A stretch of 64,000 nucleotides of DNA from Avena insularis (taxonomy: Eukaryota; Streptophyta; Magnoliopsida; Poales; Poaceae): assembly GCA_023614405.1 (NCBI GenBank), contig CM042694.1:134359711-134423710 (forward strand), written 5' to 3'. Shown here one piece after another: positions 1 to 9,431 of the stretch. Below the pieces are notes generated by a model. The model had not been told where the DNA came from. It made no database searches and was given only the letters and a program-made list of their open reading frames with translations. The translations under genes were made by a program, and so were the position numbers. Each line of letters opens with the position of its first letter. The stretch's first letter is position 1.

Positions 1-188
1 TCCCGAACAGAATTTCGAGTATGTTGCCTACGGGCTCGAAATCCTTCATGGTATCCGGCGAGTGGGCGGTGAAGTCGAAAGCGCCGAAGAGGAGGTGATT
101 CTCCGTCGCTGCGGAGTTGTAGATCGATCGGGTCGGAACCGTCACGACCGCACAATCAGCAGCCCCGATTCCCACGGACGGCGCCAAT
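1..188 (-). mobile_element. 5' leader and gag start of a second Tat-type Gypsy copy (partial)
   Basis: This stretch is the counterpart of 8750-8939: the same order of gag-start sequence, leader and GGCGCCAATTG junction runs into an LTR. It is therefore the internal 5' end of another minus-strand copy whose body lies left of the window. Its primer-binding site reads TGGCGCC at 186-180 on the minus strand. The copy differs from 8750-8939 by many substitutions and small indels, so the two internal regions are old relative to each other. Confidence 0.75.
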
Positions 189-671
189 TGACGAGGTTTA
201 ATCTCGTCAATGCCCATTGTTATGGACTTGGGTTTTGGAGAAGATGGGGATGCTGGAGATCGTGGCACGGTTAACAGACAAGCAACCAAGGGACACAAGA
301 TTTACCCAGGTTCAGGCCCCCGGAGGGAAAACCCTACTCCTGCTTGTCTGCTCTTTTATTACGGCGGAACCGAAGATTACAGGGTGCGTAGATTCGATCT
401 GGCGTGGAGGTGTGTATGTCGTGTGTAATCGTCGTCCTCCTCGTTGGACCCTCCTAGCCTTTATATATGAGGAGGCTAGGTCTCGGGTGCCAATACGAGT
501 AGGTTACAAGTTGTATTCAAACTCTAGTCTTGCTCTCCAAGGATCCGAAGGCGTCATGGGCCTGGGCCACCCGAAAATCTTCATGGGCCGGTGTATATCT
601 GCCGTGGGCCTTCCTTGGGCTGGACCAGGTATGCTGAAGTTACATACCCGTAGGGTATAACCATGTCATCA
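189..671 (-). repeat. LTR shared by two Tat-type Gypsy bodies
   Basis: This is a direct repeat of 8940-9431. It starts TGACGAGG on the plus strand, shares the phrase TGCCCATTGTTATGGACTTG, and ends near GGGTATAACCATGTCATCA. It has internal sequence of the same family on both sides: 1-188 to the left and the element end at 672 to the right. It thus acts as the 5' LTR of the left copy and the 3' LTR of the right copy. A TATA-like box (TATATAAAGG, minus, 467-458) lies inside. The exact CA/TG end at 671 is inferred from alignment with the other LTR. Confidence 0.8.
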
Positions 672-689
672 GTCGCCTCCGGGAGGACC

Positions 690-2090
690 TGGCGCCCAAG
701 GCTGAACATATCGATAATATGGACGAGCTGGTGGAGTCCTTTGCTGGTGGCATCCCTGCAAATTTCAAGAATTCACTCCACGCGGCTGGTGCGTCGATGT
801 CGCTCATGATTGTTCAAGCCCACGGAGTTGAAGTTGATCCTGCAGCGGTCTTGAGGGCGATGCCCGTTAGCGTGGACGACCAGCAGGTAGTCTTTGCTCC
901 CTTCGCGACTGCCTGTGGCAAGTATGGGTCGTAGCTAATTAGCACAGTTGTGAAGTACTCTGAGGAGCTGCAGCGGGCCAAGGAGGCAGCAAAGGCTACG
1001 GCATCAGGGGCTGGTGGAAAGTCACTGGCATCTGATACCGCCATGGACTCGATGAGGCCCCCGAAGCCGTCTAAGTCGAAGAAGCCAATCGCTCCTCAAT
1101 AGCTTTGTAATAGTTTATTAGTTTATGTCTTTTGTCAAGAACATGCCTGTGGCTAGTGTATCTGCTGATACTTTTGCCAATCTTGAATGCACTCGAGTCT
1201 TTTGTCTGTGTGCCGATTTGATCTTCTTATTGCTTCTTGCTTGGCTTGTGGTAGGGTACATCAAGTGATCCTTTGAGGGAACCTCAGGATTCGCCGCCCC
1301 TTGATGATACTTTGGCACCACCGCGCTCCAGGGTGGATGAGTTGTCGCTGCTTTCGCGACTGTGTGATCGCGTGACGCAGTTGGAGCGTGAATTGCCCGT
1401 GCTCCGCAGTAACGCAGATGTATGGAAGTCAAAGGCAGAGAAGGTCACCGCCCGAGAACAGTATCTGCTAGGGGAGATGACGCAGCTGGGCGACCAATTT
1501 AAGTGTTAGTTTGCTTCCTCTTGTCTTTTCCTTGTAGTCACTCGCAATGTTGTGCTGTCCTTATGCTTCTGTTGTTGCTTTGTATAGTTGTCAGCGCACG
1601 CCATCCGCAGGATGAGAAGGATAGGATTGCTATTCGCATGCATGATCTGACCCAAGAGCAACTTCAGGAGAGTGGATACTTCTGTGTGGATCATGATTGT
1701 GCGATTGCGCTGGCGACCCTATAGGATCGTGCATCGCGAGTGCTGCACTTTCTGAAGAAGTCGTAGTCATGCTTGAAAAACATTTATCAGACGATGTTCC
1801 CGCTAGATGTTGCACCATCAAGCCTGCTAGCCCTTCTTGCCAAGTTCCAAGACCTGGCTGCGGTTCGCGAATGTGTAAGGCAACAGTTGGTGGCTGGTGT
1901 CAAGGCTACTCTATCGCTGGTGCGATTGCATAGGCCTGACGTAGACATTGCGGCAATTGCGGCTGGGCCACCTGCACCACCAGCAGGTTCTGCTTGGAAT
2001 ATGGTGCCGCACTATCAGGCAGTGGATCGCCCAGCAGAGAAGATCGTCGATTTCTCAGAGGAGCAGACCAACGTACTTTTGTTGCAATAG
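690..2090 (+). pseudogene. Antisense ORF remnants of the Tat element
   Basis: Coding-looking blocks lie on the plus strand, opposite to gag-pol: 719-1100 (with a stop at 932-934, ending in a lysine- and proline-rich tail), 1273-1509 (heptad-like, charged, coiled-coil appearance), about 1590-1724, and 1773-2090 (ending near EEQTNVLLLQ). They look like exons of one multi-exon frame, with short AT-rich gaps that could be introns. Tat-lineage elements are known to carry an antisense ORF between integrase and the 3' LTR. The N-terminal part seems to be missing, and no function is known to me. I infer one gene from the shared orientation and placement; splice sites were not proven. Confidence 0.5.
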
Positions 2091-2531
2091 TAGCTAAGTT
2101 TGTATCCTGCACATAAACGTACCAATGCTGTAAAGTTCGTATGTAATGATGTGCATAATTGTTGATGACGTATAAAGAGCTTGCTAGCGTGTATGTCTTG
2201 TGAGTGCGTTGCACTATGCGACTCCTTTTCGTTAGCCTGGCCATGCGCTTATCTCAGTCCCTTGTCAACCTGTCAGGTGCGTTGCAACTGGGTTGATGTT
2301 GTGTCAAGGGTTTCGATTGATGCGCCAGCTACTCAGGATATCGCGTTTTAGTTCGTAGAACAGATGTGTATAGGGTGGCGCAGCCCCCGAGTAGATAAGT
2401 TGCGGAAAAATAAAGGAGAACACAGAGTTTTGGGGCACTTAGCTTTATTTATTTGTGAGACAGTACGAAGTACAATGTGTGGCTAAGTAGCCTTGGTGAG
2501 TGCCTTATTTGCGATGTAAAAGTAAAAACGA

Positions 2532-3794
2532 CTAAGGGTAGAAGCGTCGCAGTTGTGCAACGTTCCAGGAGTTGCAGTATGCGACTCCTGTCTCTAAATC
2601 GTGAAGGCGATAGGCGCCACCTGGGATTACTTCTGTAATCACGTATGGTCCTTCCCAGGGGGACTCGAGCTTGAGATGTCCCTGCTGCTTCAGTCGCAGG
2701 ACCAGGTCTCCTTCGACGAAGGATCTGGGGCGTAGCCTCCTACTGTGGTAGTTGCGTAGGTTCTGCTGGTAGATCGTTGATCTTTCCATGGCGATTTCCC
2801 TTGCCTCGTCAAGGAGATCGACGGAGTCTTCAAGTGCGAGGGATGACTCCTGCTCGCTGTAAGAGACCACGCGCGGCGCCTTGTACCATACCTCGGCGGG
2901 TAGCACTACTTCAGCCCCGTGCACCATAAAGAACGGGGTGTAGCCTGTAGCACTGTTTGGAGTTGTGCGTAGGCTCCAGAGTACAGATTGCAGTTCGTCT
3001 AGCCAGCAACCTGCGGCTTGTTCAAGTGGCCGGAGGAGTCGCTTCTTGATGCCGCCACAGACGAGCCCGTTCGCCTTCTCAACCTGACCGTTGGTCTGTG
3101 GGTGTGCCACCGAGGCGTAGCTGATGTTGATTCCCAGATTCTCGCAGAATTCTTGGAATTCCTTGGACGTGAAGTTTGTCCCATTGTCGGTGATGATGCT
3201 GTGCGGCACTCCGAAGCGGTAGACGATGGACTCGAAGAACTTGACTGTGTTGTGCCCTAATTGATTGGTCACTGGCATGGCCTCTATCCACTTGGTGAAT
3301 TTGTCGACTGCGACCAAGAGGTAGACGTAGCCTCCGCGTGAGGACCTTGGGAGTTTGCCAACCATGTCGAGTCCCCATTGCGCGAAGGGCCAGGCCAATG
3401 GAATTGGCCGGAGCTCTGCTCCAGGTGCGTGCGGCTTGTCCGCGAATCGCTGGCAAGCGTTCCATTTTTGGACGATGTCCTTGGCATCGCGCATGGCCGT
3501 AGGCCAGTAGAATCCAGCTCATGGAGCTTTGGCAACGAGGGCGTGACTGCTGGCATGGTGCCCGCAGGTCCCCTCATGGATGTCGACGAGAACAGCTCTT
3601 CCATCGACCGTGGAGACGCATTGTTGAAGTACTCCTGTGATGCTGTGTTTATACAGTTCTCCATTGATAACAGCGAATGCCTTGGATTGCCGCGCGATGT
3701 ACCGTGCATCAGTCGGATCATCTGGTAGTCTCTTGCTGAGGAGGTACGTGATGTACGGTTGAGTCCAGGATTGCTCGATCATCATGACGCTCAT
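2532..3794 (-). pseudogene. Tat-element integrase
   Basis: The core is readable from 3494 to 2532 (320 residues): WGLDMVGKLP (first Asp), then TDNGTNF (second Asp), then HPQTNGQVEKAN (Glu). This gives the DD35E catalytic set of retroviral-type integrases, followed by a C-terminal region ending at LRRFYP. The N-terminal zinc-finger half is in the upstream ORF 3794-3519, which ends at a TGA. That codon reads as an Arg CGA changed to TGA, a CpG-type transition. In the HHCC finger the first Cys of the usual CxxC is Trp here (KWNACQRF), so zinc binding should be lost. The enzyme would insert the element cDNA; this copy cannot be functional. Confidence 0.85.
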
Positions 3795-3879
3795 TGGTCC
3801 TGAGTCCTATGTCCTGCTCCAAGTCATCGAGTGCCATTGGCTCATTGGGCGGCGTAGCCCCCGAGTTCGTTGTTGCGCT

Positions 3880-4332
3880 TATTTTCTTCTCTGCGGCCTT
3901 TGGCTTGATGGAGCGTTCGCAGATGCGCTCGAGAAATACCCCAGGTCGTATGGGGGCGCAGGTAGAGCCTATGTTGGCGAGTGTGTCTGCCTCTTCATTG
4001 CTTTCACGACCTACGTGTCATAGCTCGCAACCATCAAAGTCCCCTTCGAGTGTGTCGTAGAGGTCGCGGTACGCGATCATGTTGTCGTTCAGTGCATCGC
4101 ACTCATGAATTGTTTGGTTGACGACCAACTTGGAGTCGCCATATATAATGAGCCTCTTGGCTCCGCAAGCTTTTGCCATCCTCATCTCGTGTAGCAGAGC
4201 CTCGTATTCATCTTCGTTGTTGGAGGTGGTGAATTGCATCCGCAGGATATATTTCAGCTTGTCTCCTTGAGGCGATGTTAGTATGACGCCTGCACCTGCT
4301 CCATCTTTTCGCTTTGATCCGTCGAAGTGCAT
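3880..4332 (-). pseudogene. Second (archaeal-type) RNase H of the Tat element
   Basis: The ORF 4332-4018 opens with HFDGSKRKDGAGAG, followed by NNEDEYEALL and later IYGDSKLVVNQ. These are the first Asp, the Glu and the second Asp of an RNase H active site. The domain continues to about 3880 beyond a stop. It lies between the original RNase H and integrase, where Tat elements are known to carry an extra RNase H resembling the archaeal and plant type. The catalytic acids are present here but absent from the upstream RNase H, so this domain probably did the work of removing the RNA strand. Confidence 0.75.
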
Positions 4333-4396
4333 TGTCTAGAGGTAGGACATATCTGGTTTTTCGGGGAGTTGGTTCTCCATCCAGTGCACGAGGAAG

Positions 4397-5698
4397 TCAG
4401 GGAGAACTTGCGATTTGATTGCGTCGCGCTTTTCGTATGTCTCGTGGAGACAATTCGATTCCCCAAAGCGCGACTCGTCCTATGGCATCAGGGTTAGTGA
4501 GGATATGCCCTAGCGAGGCGTCATTGACCACCACGATTGGGTGTTCTTGGAAGTAGTGGCGCAGTCGCCGGGCGGTCATGAAGACGCCGTACGCCAGCTT
4601 CTGGTAGTGCGGGTACCGCTGTTTTGTTGGCGTGAGGACCTCGCTGAGGTAGTAAACTGGGCGCTGTACCCTGTGGACCTTGTTTTCCTCGGCTCGTTCG
4701 ACCACAAGTACTATGCTGACCACTTGGTTGGTGGCGGAGATATACAGCAACAGTGGTTCCCTTTCTCGTGGGGTCACCAGTACTGGCAAAGTGGATAGCA
4801 GGCGCTTGAGGTCTTCGAATGCTTCTTGCGCTTCATTGGTCCACTCGAACTTTTCAGCTTTGCGGAGGATTTGGTAGAAGGGCAGTGCCTTTTCTCCCAT
4901 CTGACTGATGAATCGACTGAGAGCCGCGATTCGCCCAGCCAGCTGCTAGACGCCCCTTATGTTTTTCAGCTTCTCCATGGCTAGTATGGCTTTTATTTTC
5001 TTCGGGTTTGCCTCGATTCCTCTCGCGGAGATGAGGTACCCGAGTAGTTGCCCCGATGGGACGCCAAAGGCGCATTTGTCCGGATTGAGCTTGATCCGGT
5101 AGCGGTCGAGGTTGGCGAAGGTTTCGCACAAATCGTCGATTAGGGAGGCTTCTTCCTTGGTCTTGATTACTATGTCGTCGACATAGACTTGAATGTTGCG
5201 ACCAAGTTGGTCCTTGAGGCAATCCTGCATGCACCGCTGGTAGGTGGCTCCTGCGTTTTTTAGCCCGAAGGGCATTGTGTTGTAGCAGAACACACCAAAG
5301 GGCATTGTAAACGTTGTTTTTTCTTGATCTTCCTCCTTCATTCGAATCTGATTATAGCCTGAGTAGGCGTCGAGGAAGCAGAGGCGCTCGCATCCTACGG
5401 TGGAGTCGATGATCTGGTCGATTCGCGGTAGCGGGAAGTGATTCTTTGGACAGTGCTTATTCAGAGAGGTGAAGTACACGCACATCCGCAGGATATCCGT
5501 GTTCTTTTTTGGTACCAGCACCGTGTTGGCCAGCCAAGTGCTTTCTTTGATCTCGCGTATGAATTTGGCATCGAGGAGTGTGTTGATCTCCATTCCAACT
5601 GCCTTCGCCCATGGCTCAGATAATCGCCGGATTGTTTGCTTGACTGGCCTTGCTTCTGGGTTGACTGTGTGCTCGGCGAATTCCACGAACTCTGGCAT
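4397..5698 (-). pseudogene. Tat-element reverse transcriptase and degenerate first RNase H
   Basis: The RT block (5698-4946, 250 residues) holds CVYFTSLNKHCPK, FLDAYSGYNQI, MPFGLKNAGATYQR and YVDDIV, the last being the catalytic Y-x-D-D box. The frame then shifts. The ORF 4900-4397 continues with the connection region (FEWTNEAQEAFEDLK) and an RNase H-like fold. Where an active RNase H has a TDAS-type first Asp, this copy has ISATNQ, so the first catalytic acid is missing, as usual in Tat elements. It then reads PVYYLSEVLTPTKQRYPHYQ. The gap between the two ORFs (4945-4901) contains stops. Confidence 0.85.
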
Positions 5699-5755
5699 GT
5701 CCGGGCACCGGTAAAATTTCCGGTGCTCACGGAGGAATTCGACGAGCGTGAGTTC

Positions 5756-7099
5756 CTATGCGGGACTCAAGTTGTTGGCGATGAGGGTCGTCTTGGCGGG
5801 ATCCGATGGTTGGACCTGCACTTTCTTTGTGTGCACCGATGAGTCGAAGGATAGATCGGGCAAACTTGGCCGGCTCAGGGGAGGCAGACTGTTGTCTGTC
5901 GACTCCTTTAGCCTCACGAGTTCTTCCTGCATGTCGAAGAACTGGGAAATTCTGTTGAATTCCCTGTCGGATCTCTCGAAGCTCCCGTTGATTGTGATGA
6001 CACCATTGGGACCTGGCATTTTCATCTGCAGGTAGGCATAATGTGGCACTGCCATGAACCTAGCGAACGCGACACGCCCGAGGATGCAGTGGTACTGTGA
6101 GGGCCAGTCGACGACCTCAAAGTCGATGCGCTCGCACTGGAAGTTTTTTGGTCTGCCGAAGATGACGTCGAGGTTGATTTTGCCCAGGGGATATACGCCT
6201 TTTCCTGGGACGATGCCGTGGAATGTTGTGTCCGAGGCCTCTAGGCAAGTTAGAGGGATCCTCATTGCTCGCAAGGTACTCGTGAGTATAAGGTTGATGC
6301 CGCTTCCGCCGTCCATGAAGACGCGGCTCATGTCAAAGCCTCCAATTTGTGCCTCGAGTACGAGGGGGCAATGGCCTGGATGGGGTACTTGAGGCGGATG
6401 ATCGCGTTTGTCGAAGGTGATGCAGGACTCGCTTCCATTGAGGTACTCAGTGGTAGATGGTGGCGAGTGTGTGGCCAAGTTGACTTGGCGAGTGATGGCC
6501 TTCTGCACCCGATTTGAGGGGCGTCCCTTTTGGATCATCATGGTACCCATGGCCCGTGGGTATGGTTCGCCTCCGTGGTGCTGGTCCGGCGCTGCTACGT
6601 TTGGGGGTGGTCCAGGTGGTGGTGGCGGGGCGCCATGTGCCACGACACCTGGAGCGGCTCCGTAGCCTCTTTCGACTGTGTTGCGATTCATTCGAACCAA
6701 TCCCTCGTGTAGCTTGAGGAACTCGTGGCAGTCCTTGAGGAGGTGGCTGGACTTCTTCTTTCCATCATGCTTGTCGATGTAGAAGTGCACCATACATGGC
6801 CCGGACAGTTTGTCTTCAATGGATGTCACGGGTGCCTCATCACGATTGCGGCGTTGCCACACTTGCGTAGTTTTCACGGAGTCGCGGTATCCACTGCTGC
6901 GGTAGCCGCTGTTGCGGTTATCGTCGCGTCTGTCGGTGTAGCCAGCTATGACCATGTTGACATCGCCGCGGTCATCGTAGATGCACATGCGGCGTTTACC
7001 TCGGCGATCGCATCTGCGCTCGAGTTTTGCCTCCTCGTCGGAGTGAACGCGATTCTTCACTGAATCTTCTCCATCGGCCCACCGATTCACGATTTCCAT
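5756..7099 (-). pseudogene. Tat-element gag C-terminus and aspartic protease
   Basis: This is a 447-residue open stretch. The first part is charged and rich in Arg and Asp. It is followed by a segment with CMVHFYIDKHDGKKKSSHLLKDC, a Pro- and Gly-rich stretch, and then the protease domain around residues 275-370 with the FMDGGSGINLI motif (one catalytic Asp per monomer, DGGSG form) and VDWPSQYHCILGR. The protease would release Gag and Pol products. The reading frame does not join directly to gag or RT. Confidence 0.8.
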
Positions 7100-7309
7100 C
7101 AGGTGGTCGATGGTCTTGGGCTTTGAGCATCCCAGCTCCTCCCTGAGTTCTAGGCGGCGGACGCCTCCGTTGAATGTGTCAATCGCGCAATCCTCCGAGA
7201 TGTTCTCTACGGAGTTCTTGATGATGGACCACCTTTGGATGTAGGAGCGTAGCGATTCGCCCGATCTTTGTTGGCAGCATCTCAGCTCTTCGATTGATGC
7301 AGGTCGCTT

Positions 7310-8857
7310 TTATGTGCCCTTGAAGTTGCGCATGAAGCTGTAAACCAGCTCATCCCAACTACGAATGGATCCGTGTTGGAGGTTGTTGAGCCATGCTCGA
7401 GCGACGCCTTGTAGCTGTAGCTGTAGACATTGCATGGTCGTGCTTCGACTGCCGCCGTGGAACCTGACGGAGGAGATGTGGTCCTCCAGCCAGATCTTCA
7501 GGTCCTGTAGGCCATCAAACTTCAGGTTCTCCGACGGGAGTTTGAACCCCTTGGGCATTCGCTTTTGCCTGATGGAACTGCTGAAGCATCTGGCGCCGCA
7601 GAGCTCCACATCTTCCTCTTCCGAGTTAGTCGACCGGGCGCGTCGCGCCCTTGATTTGTCGATCTTGCGCTGCGTGAGGTCATCGCGCGCATCATAGTCG
7701 CGGTCATGTCACCGTGAGCGGCGGCGTCGAGACAGGTCGTGACTGTCGTCGCTAGATGAGGGCGAGGAGTAGCGCTTTGCTAGCATTTTGCCTTTTTTCG
7801 GCTCTGGTGTTGGCTCCTTATCGAGAGCAGCCTCGATTAGTCCCATGCCCGCGATTGTAGATCGGTGCATGGCGGCTCGGGGATCTCCAGCTGGTGTCTG
7901 GTTGTTGAGGAGGTACATGGTGGCTGCTGTCACCGCGGCCTGTGGCGTCTTGGGACCACGTTGCCACGTGTATCGACTGTCATAGAGCTGAAGTCGAGGA
8001 CCTTTGCAGCTTCTATGCATTCTTGCTCAGTGAGATGGACCATCCGAGACCGCCTCTTGTTTGCGAGGTACTCGTTGCCCTTTGAGGAGGATCCTCCGTG
8101 AGGAGAGAGCCTAGCACGTCGAAGGCTCGACTCGTCCGCCGCCTTTTTACACGCTTCGAGCTGCGCGATTGTTTGCGCTTGGTGCTTAAATTCCTCCTTC
8201 AGGAGCCAATGGTAGCCCATCAGAAGTTCTTGCGAGGAACCGGGGGGTAAAGGGTTCCCCCGTAGGGCTTCGCGGCAGCGAGCCCATTCAAGCTCATTGA
8301 GCCTGACCATGACGCGTTCGCTGGTTTGCTCGTTGGTTATGGTTGGAGGTTCGATTGCCCCTCCATTGTTGACGAGGGCGATTGCCACCATTGCCACCGT
8401 TACCGCCGTTGCCACCATTTGGCGGGTTGGTTTCGTTGCCACGGTTACCTGTGTTGTCGCGATTGGCGGAGGTGTCGCCCGCGTTGATGACGGCGCACAT
8501 GAAGTGATTGGGGAAGCTGTTGCTCCTGCAACTCTCAGATCCGGAGCCGTAGGCTTCATCTTTAGTTGCCAAATCGCTCAGATTGGATTCGCGACTGCTG
8601 TCGCTGACCGTGTTCTCAACTGTTGTCGGGGTGTTGAGCTCACTGAGGGTGCCGATCGATGGAGGGAACCATGATGCTAGGGCAATCGACGGCACCGTCG
8701 GCTGGTCAGGCATGCGAAGCGTGCCCATCTGACCAACTTGGAAGCGGAAGCTCCCGATCGCCAGGCTGATTCCGTCGCCTATGGACTCGAAAGCTGGGCG
8801 AGTGGCCGGCGTGTGGACGGTGAAGTCGAACGCGCCGAAGAGCTGGCGAATCTCCAT
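7310..8857 (-). pseudogene. Tat-element gag
   Basis: The likely start is the ATG at 8857-8855 (MEIRQLFGAFDF), 83 bases inside the 5' LTR. The N-terminal part is readable to 8294 and contains a GGN repeat array (about 8420-8365). The frame then shifts to 8559-7930, and a last block at 7609-7310 has the capsid-like signature DGLQDLKIWLEDHISS...ARAWLNNLQHGSIRSWDELVYSFMRNFKGT of plant Gypsy gag. At least two frameshifts and several stops separate the blocks. Gag would form the virus-like particle. Confidence 0.75.
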
Positions 8858-8920
8858 TGTTGCGGAGTTGTAGATCGCGGTTGATGGGACCGAAGAAGCC
8901 GCAACATCAGCACTCCCAAT

Positions 8921-8937
8921 TCCCACAGACGGCGCCA
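8921..8937 (-). other. Primer-binding site of the Tat element
   Basis: On the minus strand, two bases after the 5' LTR, the sequence reads TGGCGCCGTCTGTGGGA. The first nine bases match the complement of the 3' end of plant tRNA-Asp (...ACGGCGCCA). The remainder does not, so the priming tRNA is uncertain. Confidence 0.6.
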
Positions 8938-8939
8938 AT

Positions 8940-9431
8940 TGACGAGGGTTTAACTCATCAATGCCCATTGTTATGGACTTGGGTTTTGGAGAAGGAGGGA
9001 GCGCTGGAGACATCTATCGGCTAGCAAACAAGCACACAGGGGACTCAAAGATTTACCCAGGTTCAGGCCTCGTAGAGGTCCCTACTCCTGCTTGTCTGCT
9101 CGTGGAATTATCAAAGGAATCGAAAATTACAATGGTGCGCAGATGCAATCTGGCGAGGGTTGTGGAAACTAGGGTTGCGTGTGTCCTCCTCGCCGTCCCC
9201 TCCTAGCCTTTATATAGATAGGCTAGGTCTCGGGTAGCAGGTCGAGTCGGTTACATGTTAGGGTTTTCCCCTTTTAACTTTCTATCTTTAGCTTCTTCTT
9301 GTTCTTCAAGCAATCGAGAGTCCGTAGGTTACTCGAGTTCTTCATTTGGGCATTGGCGACACCGTGGGCCTCTACGTATTCAGGCCGTATATACCAAGCT
9401 CGAGTACCTGTAGGGTATACCCATGTCACCA
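8940..9431 (-). repeat. 5' LTR of the Tat element
   Basis: This is a direct repeat of 189-671 (492 against 483 bases). It has a TATA-like box TATATAAAGG on the minus strand (9216-9207), placed as expected for the U3/R boundary of a minus-strand element. At the outer edge LINE ORF2 coding sequence starts immediately, so this is the insertion border; the matching border lies outside the window. Confidence 0.8.

Larger units (their letters stand above)
189..9431 (-). mobile_element. Tat-lineage Ty3/Gypsy LTR retrotransposon
   Basis: The element is about 9.2 kb on the minus strand with LTRs at 189-671 and 8940-9431. Domain order on the minus strand is gag (8857-7310), protease (about 6400-6100), reverse transcriptase (5698-4946), a degenerate RNase H (4900-4397), a second RNase H (4332 to about 3880) and integrase (3794-2532). 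Between integrase and the 3' LTR there are about 1.4 kb of coding remnants on the opposite strand. Dual RNase H and antisense ORFs are described features of plant Tat elements (Grande, RIRE2 and Retand types). All frames carry stops or frameshifts, so this copy is dead. It is inserted in a LINE; the flank right of the 5' LTR is LINE ORF2. Confidence 0.85.

Noticed and set aside
719..1044. Overlapping ORFs on both strands near 719-1044
   Set aside because: Only the plus-strand frame has the compositional pattern and continuation of the antisense ORF; the minus frame is a shadow.
3018..3260. Plus-strand ORFs opposite integrase and RT (for example 3018-3260, 4541-4798, 6054-6392, 6725-7063)
   Set aside because: They mirror well-supported pol and gag domains on the minus strand.
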